Positions 56,520 to 64,000 of a stretch of DNA of 64,000 bases are shown here, piece by piece. The notes under the pieces are model-generated. The model was not told the DNA's origin and made no database searches. It worked only from the letters and a program-made list of their open reading frames with translations. The stretch comes from Adiantum capillus-veneris (lineage: Eukaryota > Streptophyta > Polypodiopsida > Polypodiales > Pteridaceae), in contig CM043953.1 in assembly GCA_014529385.2 (NCBI GenBank), positions 75,110,372 to 75,174,371 of the forward strand, written 5' to 3'. How positions within the stretch are numbered: position 1 is the first letter of the stretch; every line of letters begins with the position of its first letter. The translations under genes were made by a program, and so were the position numbers.

Positions 56520-57266
56520 CAAATCTTTGTGGAAAGCTTCGAACTTCTCACCAGACAATGCCTTTGTGAAAAGATCTGCAAGGTTGTCCTATGTTGGCAC
56601 ATAAGCCAAGTTGATCACTCCTGCTGAGAGCCTCTCCCTGACATAGTGGTAAAGCACCTCAATGTGCTTTGTGCGAGCATAAAAAACTGGGTTCCTCGCA
56701 ACTGCCAATGCACTCTGACTGTCAGTGTAGATAGTGTTGGCAGTGTCCTGTCCAACACATAAATCAGCCATAAGGCGTCTGAGCCATACACAATCAACCG
56801 TAGCTATGAAGACTGCCCTGTACTCAGCCTCACAACTAGAAGTGGCCACAATAGGTTGCTTCTTGCTCAACCATGATATAAATGAACTTCCAAGCATGAA
56901 ACAAAAACCACTCGTGGACACTCGCGTGTCAAAACAACCTGGCCAATCTGAGTCCGAAAAAGCATGTAAGTCTGGCGGCAATGATCCCCCCCTTGGGATA
57001 AAACAAGCCAAGATGTAAAGAACACTCAAGTAGCGGAAAATCCTCTTGACAGCCTGCCAATGCTTAGACCCTCCGCTATGCATAAATCTACTGACCTGTG
57101 AGACTGCAAACTGAACATCCAGCCTCATGTTGCACACATAAATGAGGCAGCCAACAGCAGTGTGGCAAAGAGCAGGATCACCAGCATCATGTAGACTCAA
57201 CTTCAAACCTCTTTCCATGGAAGTGGCAATAGGTTTGCAATCCTCGAGTCCAAACTTACATAGCAA
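56520..57266 (-). pseudogene. copia-2 RNase H
   Basis: The frame 57266-56589 is open for 225 codons: HTAVGCLIYVCNMRLDVQFA, LHAFSDSDWPGCFDTRVST (DSDW), KKQPIVATSSCEAEYRAV (CEAEY), TIYTDSQSALAVARNP and ARTKHIEVLYHYVRERL. A stop replaces the residue after LAYVPT, and the usual end (DNLADLFTKALSGEKFEA) continues to about 56520. RNase H degrades template RNA during cDNA synthesis. Confidence 0.92.
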
Positions 57267-57311
57267 TGTCTCTATGTAACTTTTCTGACAGAAGGCAATA
57301 CCACCATCACA

Positions 57312-57960
57312 CTACTTAAACTGTATGCCCAAGTAATGATGCAACAGCCCTAAATATTTCATCTTGAAAGTAGCATTCAAATCAGCCTTAAATTCAGCAA
57401 TATGTGCCTCATTGGGACCAGTGATCAGCAAATCATCCACATAAAGAACAACAATGAGAAGAACATCATCTTCACGCTCGACATACAATGTGCTTTCTGT
57501 TGGACTCTTACGAAAGCCTCGTTTGACCAAATGAGTGTCAGCCTTCTCATACCAAGCACGAGGAGATTGCTTCAACCCATACAAAGCTTTGTTATATTTG
57601 CACACCTTATCCTCTTGTCCTTTCTTGACAAAACCGCGAGGTTGCGTTAGATAAACTTCCTCAAATATGTCACCATTCAAGAAAGCACTAACAATGTCTG
57701 ACTGATGTACATCCCAACCAAAATGAGCTACCAATGCACATAGAAAACGCACAGTAGTCATACAACAAGTGGGAGCAAAAGTCTCTTCATAATCTATACC
57801 TTTTTGCTGTGCATAACCCTTTGCAACAAGTCGAGCCTATAGTAATCAATCTCACCATCCGGCTTGCGTTTCAATTGTAAACCCACTTCATACCAATGGC
57901 CTTTTTGCCAGGAGACAAATCACATAAAGTCAATGTGTCATTTTCTATAATTGCATCATA
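57312..57960 (-). pseudogene. copia-2 reverse transcriptase
   Basis: 57761-57312 carries RT motifs: GWDVHQSDIVSAFLNGDIFE (first catalytic Asp), LYGLKQSPRAWYEKAD and the catalytic VVLYVDDLLITG (YVDD). It ends LGLLHHYLGIQF, a little short of the RNase H frame. The first part of RT lies upstream (to about 57960) in other frames, with stops. The YVDD box is intact. Confidence 0.92.
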
Positions 57961-59320
57961 TTCTACTTGCATGGTAGCCATCCAATTTTTTGAATTCTGT
58001 CATCAAAAGATAGAGGTTCCTCAATATCATGTAAGCTAGACACAGCCAAAGCATAACAATCTGATGCATAAGATGCATGGCGAGAGCCTGAACGAGTGCG
58101 ACTAGACAAAGGTGCATCCAATTTACTGTCACGCAATGTATGCACCAACCATTTTGGCATACATCTAGCTTGCTCATTTTCAGCCCTTTCCTCATCAAGT
58201 ACATCATATACATCTACATCAATAATAGGCTGATCTATAACATTTTTAGAAACCGCCATAGGCTGTACATTTGCCTCATTGGAATTTACATTAGTACTTC
58301 CACCACTCAAAAGAGAAAAGAAAGTGTCATAAATGTCCTGTGAGCTTACATTATTGTCTCTAGTACATGACAGCAAGGGCTAAACAGAATCTTTTACAAA
58401 CACAACATCCCGTGAAACCAGAATACGCTTTGTTTGTGGATAACACAACCTGTACCTTTGCTTTCAACACTATAACCAACAAAAATACATTTGACAGCCT
58501 TATCATCCAATTTTTTGTGTTGTGTTTGTGGCACCAAAGACAGCATAAAACACGTATGTGCTCAATAGAAGACTTTCTATCATGCCATGCTTCATATGCA
58601 GTAATAGACTGCAAAGCTTTCGTAGGACACCTGTTTAGTACATAAGTGACACACATGATGGACTCAAGCCAAAAAAAATGCGGCAAAGCTTTACTTTTAA
58701 CCATACATCGTGCAATTTTCGTAAGTGACCTGTTTTTTCTCTCAGCAACACCATTTTGCTGAGGCGTATAAGACACTGCACATTGGTGTTTTATCCCACG
58801 ACTAACCAGAAATGCATTAAATTTATGAGACATATACTCCCCCCCTCGATCGGAACGGAGAGTGTCCATAGTATATTTCGAGACATTTTCAACCATAGCC
58901 AAAAATTGTTTGAAGCACATAAAAACTTCAGGCTTCGCTTTAACCATGCATGCCTGGAGTAATCATCAACGAAAGTCACGAAGTAAAGGTAATTTCCCAA
59001 GGACGGAGTTTGCATGGGTCCAAAAACATCACTATGCACAAGCTGCAACCTGCATGTGGCGCTAACTGAACCATCCTTTGAAAACTTAGAACGCTGCATT
59101 CTATCCAAAATACAGCCTTCACAAATATGTTTGACAGGTGCTTCAAGAGGCGGCAAAGAAGCAACCATATCAAATTTCTGCAAACGCAAAAAACATGCAA
59201 AATTCAGATGCCAAAACGTGTATGCCACAGTTTTGCATCTGAAACAGCCCTTGAATCTAAAACTGCATTTGCAAAATTTTGTCCACACTTGTCATACAAA
59301 GTGAACTTATACAGCCCACG
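57961..59320 (-). pseudogene. copia-2 integrase
   Basis: HHCC region near 59230-59090 (KHICEGCILDRM), core HSDVFGPMQTPSLG, VDDYSRHAW, TLRSDRGGEYMSH, TPQQNGVAERKNRSLTKIA, then VLNRCPTKALQSITAYEAWHD. The C-terminal variable part with acidic and Asn-rich segments runs to about 57963. The copia-1 integrase breaks at the point corresponding to about 58545 here. Frame shifts lie near 58950 and 58540. Confidence 0.9.
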
Positions 59321-60698
59321 GCACAAAAGGCCAGATGCAACAATTTCATCACCAAAACTGAGATCATGAACTATACATCTATCATCCACAAATTTGACTA
59401 CAAGTCCAAGTCTAGCAAGTGCAGATACAGACAAAAGATTTTTCTTGATCCCAGGTACATAAAGTGCATCAACAAGTATGAAAGAGCTGCCATCTGCAGT
59501 AGTAAGTACAATCTTTCCAAGTCCCTGAACCGGATAAAAGGCATTGTTGGCACAAGTGACTGAATTCCCATGAGGGACAGACTCGAGAGATGTGAACAAT
59601 TCACGATGTGAGGTAATGTGCTTTGTAGCACCATTGTCGAAATATACCACATGTGAATCTGCAGCAACTGACATACATGCATCATGGACAGCAGGATTGT
59701 AAAATGCACTCTGCACTAAAAGCCCTCACATAAGACTCAACAATGGCTGCATTTGTAGTAAAATCAGCATTTACAGTGGAACCACCCTCTTTCTTCTTAG
59801 CCTCTTTGGCCTTCAACTTAGGACAATGCTTGATCAAGTGATCAGTAGCTTTACAATAATGGCAACGCATCTTCTTTTTGCCCTTATCACCAGAATTTCC
59901 AGACGAATGGTTGCCGGCATAAACATTAGAAATATATGATTTTCCACTCGCAGAGGAACTATTAGAAGTGGATGCATTGTTGTTACCACCCTTTCTTTGA
60001 GCAACAATAAAAGCCTGTTCAACTACACGTTGTCTAGTCTTGTTTTTTCTAGAAAGCGACTCTTGCAACAGCAATGTGCATAATGCATCAAACTCGGCAA
60101 CTTCAAGATTTCCTTGGGTCATAAGTCTCCAGGTACTAGCAAAAGTTTGGTAAGAATCTCGTAAGGCATCAAGAACAGTCTACACAAGGGAACTATTTGA
60201 AATGACTTCACCTGCAGAAATAAGTTGCTCATTGATATCCTTGACACTAGCAAGGAAAGTGTCCATATCATCTTCCTTATGCATAATCTTCGACTCCAGC
60301 TCTTTACGCAGCACTGAAATTTTTGCCTCGTTGCGGCTTGCATAAAGACCAGCGAGAATATCCCAAGCTTGTTTTGTAGATTTCGCTGAACGAATGTGGG
60401 TAATGGTGCGCTTCACAGACAACGCAAACAACGCATGAGCCTGCGCATCCCCTACATCCCAACGAGCTTGTTCTGCCGTAGGCAAAACAACTCTAACAGC
60501 AGCAATCCTTGCAGCAAGATCTGCAACATCGCCTACATCCTCAGAACCAGGACGTACATCAATGCCCTGCACAATATTCCAGATGTCCTTTGACACAAGA
60601 ACATGTTGCATCATGTAAGCCCACATAGGGTAATTGTCCCCATCCAATCTGTCCTCAGCAGCAAACATCTTGAACGCATTTGTGTTGTTGTCTGCCAT
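59321..60698 (-). pseudogene. copia-2 gag and protease
   Basis: ATG 60698 opens MADNNTNAFKMFAAEDRLDG with the capsid core (QAWDILAGLYASRNEAKI, MDTFLASVKDINEQLISAGE). It is open for 172 codons to a TAG at 60182-60180. The frame continues unchanged after it (TVLDALRDSYQTFASTWRL) into the nucleocapsid knuckle CHYCKATDHLIKHCP near 59860. The protease reads YFDNGATKHITSHREL near 59640 (D-N-G for D-S-G) and the pre-integrase part ends near 59321. Gag and protease act in particle assembly and maturation. The same TAG occurs in copia-1. Confidence 0.9.
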
Positions 60699-61033
60699 TG
60701 TGAATGCCTACACCTAATGTGAAAACTGCCCGAAAAGAGGAGAAACGAAGCGGGAATAGCACGTGCTATATAGCACAAACCGTAGAAGATTGTAAGGGAC
60801 CTGTTATGCAGAAAACAACACTGACAGAAATTCTGCACAAAATGACGAAATAGCCTGTGCAACACTGCCTGTAGTGGAAACGGAGGCCGAAATGATCTGA
60901 GCAGACTCAGCTCTACGAGCTATCCCGAAATTTTTTTTCGATCTACGAACGCTCGCCAAAGCTCACTGAAATCAAAGAAAGTGAGCACGCGTGTGCTGAA
61001 GCTGCTGGCGACTAAGCCCGAGAGGACGCAACC

Positions 61034-61046
61034 TGCTCTGATACCA
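61034..61046 (-). other. copia-2 primer-binding site (initiator tRNA-Met)
   Basis: Minus strand TTGGTATCAGAGC one base from the LTR edge. It is a perfect match to the usual site. Confidence 0.93.
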
Positions 61047-61047
61047 A

Positions 61048-61100
61048 TTGTTGGAATTAGGATTGTTCACACACATCACTACCACATGTATATGGTAACA
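61048..61100 (-). repeat. copia-2 5' LTR, internally deleted
   Basis: Only 53 bp: both LTR ends are present (TGTTACCATATACATG and AATTCCAACA) but about 173 bp between them are missing relative to the 3' LTR. The duplication ATCGG beyond it is intact. Confidence 0.93.
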
Positions 61101-61105
61101 ATCGG

Positions 61106-62443
61106 ACCTTCCGTAGAAGAAACCAAAGCATGACAGCAAATCCAAGGCAACTCGCATTGAAGTTCAAAAGAAGAACCGTTATTTCGACTGCCAATAGACC
61201 GGCCACTTCCCCAGCGACAAGGCGTGTCCAAAGCAAAAGAGGAAGCCATCTACCTCCGGTCCTCCGTACCCACGACTACTTTGGTAAAAGTCGTCGATAA
61301 TCCAAGTACTTGCCTTTTTTTTATTCAAAGATTTTTCACGTTAATGCACGTAGCTACCCGGGTTGTCGCGTTAATAAGGCTTTCTCTGGCCTGCACGATC
61401 TTCTACGCGTTAAAGGAGAGATCAATGACCATGCAGTGACAGTCTTATTCGACAACGGCTCTACTCATAATTTTATTTATTCTCGCGTGGTACAGGCACT
61501 TAAGCTCAACACGTCACCCGCAAACCATCCGTATGTGGTCCGTTGTGCGGAACATCGGAGCGATCAATGGACTGAGGTTGTGCTGCCACTCGACCTATGA
61601 ATAGCACCTTGAGCATGTAGATGTTATTTTAGGCATGCCACGGTTTTACGATAAGACAGCTTCTTTGTCTATCAATTATGCATCACATACAATTCTCTTT
61701 GAACTTGATGGTGTGTACCATGTGGTCAAGGGATCTCCTTCTTCTCTGACCGCCAATTATAATGTAAATATGCTTTCAGCTAATGAATTCAATACGTTGT
61801 CTCATGATTCCAGTGTGCAACTTGCAGTTTGTTGGGTTAAAAGTTCTGTTTGTTAATTTCCCGTCTCAATGAATTCTCTTTTTTCAAAAGGTGATGTTAC
61901 TGCATTGGAAGTTCCTGAGTCTTTGTCTGATCATGATGTAACTGGTAAGCGTTACTTAGATTCTGTTCTGGCTGAATTTACGAACGTCTTTCCGTCAATT
62001 TTACCAGATGGGCTTCCATCATCTCATGGGCCTGATTTTGATCGTAAGATAGAGCTTCTGCCCGGTGGCAACCTTATAGGTTCAACTCGAAAGAGGAAGA
62101 CGAGATAGCTAGGTAGCTTCAAGCCTATCTTGCCAAAGGTTTTATTGAACCTAGTAAGTCTCCGTGAGGCGCTCCGGTCCTTCTCGCTAAAAAGGACGGA
62201 GGAATGCGCTTCTACGTAGATTACAAAGGTCTCAATAAGGTCATCGTCAAGAATAAGTATCCATTACCTTGCATGGATGACCTTATGGATCGACTCTCGG
62301 GTGTTGGTGCTCGTTATTTCACCAAGATCGATCTACGTTCCAGATACAATCAGATACGGATACGTGATGTCCCGAAAACCATGTTTCGTACAACGTATGG
62401 ACATTACCAGTTTTTGGTTTTACCCTTTGGGTTAGCCAACGCT
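61106..62443 (+). pseudogene. Gypsy H nucleocapsid, protease and partial reverse transcriptase
   Basis: Continues gypsy H after copia-2. The knuckle region near 61185 is damaged (a stop, and Arg for the first Cys). Protease: VTVLFDNGSTHNFIYSRVV (D-N-G for the usual D-S-G) and the flap-side region MPRFYDKTASLSINYASH. Pre-RT: FPSILPDGLPSSHGPDFD and [66 protein letters not shown], then similarity ends at about 62443, before the catalytic Asp pair. Stops lie near 61598, 61855 and 62108. The 3' half of the element is missing. Confidence 0.88.
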
Positions 62444-62985
62444 GAACCTTCCAACACTGAAGCTGTTGAAGCTGCATATGTTGAACCTCCATGGGCAACT
62501 TGTTGTTGCATTTGTTGTTAAGTACTTGCTGCACCTGCACAGGGTGGTATTAGTTATCCTCTGTTGTGAAAAATTATCCTCTTCTCTAAACTCATCTTAC
62601 AAAACGCACTTCAAGAAAGCAAAGACCTCTCACCAGATGTGCACACAAAGGACTAGTATTTCCCGGGAGTGACCAACTCTGAAAGATAGCGTCATGCACA
62701 AACCGATACAAGAGGGAAATAAAGCAATAGACACACAAGGCGCCCATGCAAACAATTGACACACCAAGCACCCACGTGACGATTGCTAGCGTCACCTCCA
62801 GACACGAGAGTTCCATGTGCAAAATAAATAAGAAAAAACTTACCATAAACTCCCACCATCGGCAGCATGTGTCCCCCATGCTCTCCTCTCTTGCTAGTAG
62901 CGTTCCATACCACCCTATGCAAGAGGGTGGAGAGCCTGCTAAGCTAGGCCATCACGGCCCCATGAGCTCTAATGGTTTTTTGCAC
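62444..62985. other. No gene recognised
   Basis: Sequence between truncated gypsy H and the second gypsy C copy. There are no domains, and open frames are short and without family features. Confidence 0.45.
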
Positions 62986-63049
62986 GTTGCCATGTCGAAT
63001 GCGTTCTGGTCTGCTGGTGTGTCTCTGTGTGATCACACTTATCACAGCG

Positions 63050-63329
63050 GGTCTATACACAGCACGTCTGCACCATCCCTGCACATCTGAGCCTCGACAC
63101 CCCATTGTACCCGTGAGTCCTGGGCTGGAGCTGAGTGTGCTGCCAAGCCAGAGTCTGTATCGGTTCTTTGAGATAGTCGAGTCATATGTTCTGGTCTACT
63201 ATTGTGTCTCTATGTGATCAGTTGTTATCTATTGTTCCTTTGTTTTCAATCTGTTTTGAGTGAGATTGTCGCGCACACTGCACTGAGGAGCACCCACTGT
63301 AGAGAGCATGACGCATTATCCACGCTACA
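63050..63329 (+). repeat. Gypsy C' 5' LTR, inner part
   Basis: About 280 bp collinear with 42858-43141, ending in the same CGCTACA. After the LTR the primer-site region reads TTTTTGGCACACCCGGTGGGACC. Confidence 0.9.
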
Positions 63330-63677
63330 AGTGCTCTCATTTTTGGCACACCCGGTGGGACCTCAACTGAAGTCTCACTCTCTGTTGAGATACAAATCGA
63401 GAAGCTCACTGGTTTTTACCTAGCTTCGCCGACTTTGTCTTGCACTGTGCAACCTGCCGGTCTGGTCCTCTCTCGCCCTGGTCCAACCAGCTCTCGTCCT
63501 GGTGTAGTCCTCCCTCGTCCCTGGTCTAGTCCCTCCTCGTCCCTAGTCCAGCCCTCCTCGTCCCTGGTCCAGCTTGGTGGTCTAGTCACTTGCCCTGGTC
63601 TAGTAGAATCTAGACCTATGTTCAGCCAATTAAAGGTTGGATTTGTGGTCGTTGCATGACACATACAAGGCGGTCAT

Positions 63678-64000
63678 TGCGGGGAGTATGGACATTATCA
63701 GAGCAAATGTCCGTTGCCAAAAGGGTCCCCCCCTTGCCGACAGTGCCCTGAAGCTAAGGATCACTATAGTAAGGACTGCCCAAAACAACGTTCATCCCAT
63801 CTGCAAGCACAAGCCAGAACCAGCAGGAGTTTACATTCCCAAATGTTAACCTCATCACAATAAGCACCATTCCACAAGCCCCGCCTTCCACTCTTGTAGT
63901 TGCCTCTTGAGATGGGTTGAAGCAGGTGGAAGAGCCGGCTGGTGTGCTCACACGGGCACAAAGAGCTGCTCTTGGTCTCAGCCTCCCTGGCGGTCCAACT
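63678..64000 (+). pseudogene. Gypsy C' gag nucleocapsid
   Basis: Knuckle 3 (YGHYQSKCPLPKG, start lost in the deletion) and a complete knuckle 4 (CRQCPEAKDHYSKDCPKQR, C-X2-C-X5-H-X4-C). It keeps the 20 nt missing from gypsy C and so shows the original in-frame spacing of the knuckles. Frame breaks follow before the window edge. Confidence 0.82.

Larger units (their letters stand above)
56219..61100 (-). mobile_element. copia-2, complete Ty1/copia element inserted in gypsy H
   Basis: 4,882 bp on the minus strand with duplication ATCGG on both sides (56214-56218, 61101-61105). From high to low: 5' LTR reduced to 53 bp, Met primer-binding site, gag, protease, integrase, RT, RNase H, 3' LTR of 226 bp. 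It is the same family as copia-1. Several frame breaks are present, but every domain is recognisable, so it gives a reference map for the family. It splits the gag of gypsy H. Confidence 0.95.
62986..64000 (+). mobile_element. Gypsy C', second copy of the gypsy C family, deleted and cut by the window edge
   Basis: Partial LTR (matches the inner part of the C LTR, ending at 63329 with CCACGCTACA), leader with the same 21-nt tandem (63470-63570), then a jump at about 63677 from the leader equivalent of 43478 to the knuckle region equivalent of 44803. About 1.3 kb of gag is missing. It then runs off the window. The bases 62994-63020 echo a piece of the LTR found again at 63187, so the outer LTR end is scrambled. 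Confidence 0.88.

Overview
This window is nuclear DNA from a land plant with a large, retrotransposon-packed genome. The supporting signs are initiator-tRNA-Met primer-binding sites, Ty3/gypsy chromoviruses, Tat/Athila-like gypsy elements, Ty1/copia elements and plant L1-type LINEs whose ORF1 combines a DUF4283-like domain with a CCHC knuckle. A fern or another homosporous non-seed plant would fit, but the sequence does not fix the species. There are no bacterial operons, rRNA or tRNA genes, or CRISPR arrays. Nearly all coding sequence is decayed retroelement sequence.

The one clear host gene is on the minus strand. It encodes a UPF1-like superfamily-1 helicase close to IGHMBP2/SMUBP-2. Three exons are visible: 39056-39141 (1B barrel), 6821-7453 (stalk, start of RecA1 and Walker A) and 6550-6628 (next RecA1 motif). 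The splice sites are GT/AG and the codon phases match exactly, so the first two exons appear to flank a single intron of about 31.6 kb. That intron is filled with nested retroelements. The missing 5' and 3' exons would lie outside the window, so most or all of the 64 kb may lie inside one gene.

Layout. 1-3219: L1-type LINE-a (minus), inserted in the integrase of copia-1 (3220-6008, minus). 6550-7453: two helicase exons. 8676-22050: chromovirus A (minus), with full-length LINE-b inserted between its integrase and chromodomain. 22051-32490: 5'-truncated chromovirus B (plus), split by LINE-c, which has a 17-bp target-site duplication. 32491-33340: tail of a third copia element. 33390-38050: relics of a gypsy pol and a diverged LINE-d (minus). 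39056-39141: helicase exon. 39541-42465: non-LTR element E with an uninterrupted 902-codon frame, lying between two (CT)n tracts. 42577-51883: complete Tat/Athila-like gypsy element C with paired LTRs, an ATCTG duplication and a large extra 3' ORF. 51954-52307: 5'-truncated LINE-e. 53071-53925: endonuclease fragment related to E, again directly after a (CT)n tract and cut by an unrelated LTR with a primer-binding site (53926-54310). 55453-62443: gypsy H (plus), split by complete copia-2 (56219-61100, minus, ATCGG duplication). 62986-64000: a second, internally deleted copy of gypsy C that runs off the right edge.

The best leads are the phase-matched giant intron, the extra ORF of gypsy C, the link between element E and CT microsatellites, and a TAG codon shared by both copia gag genes.
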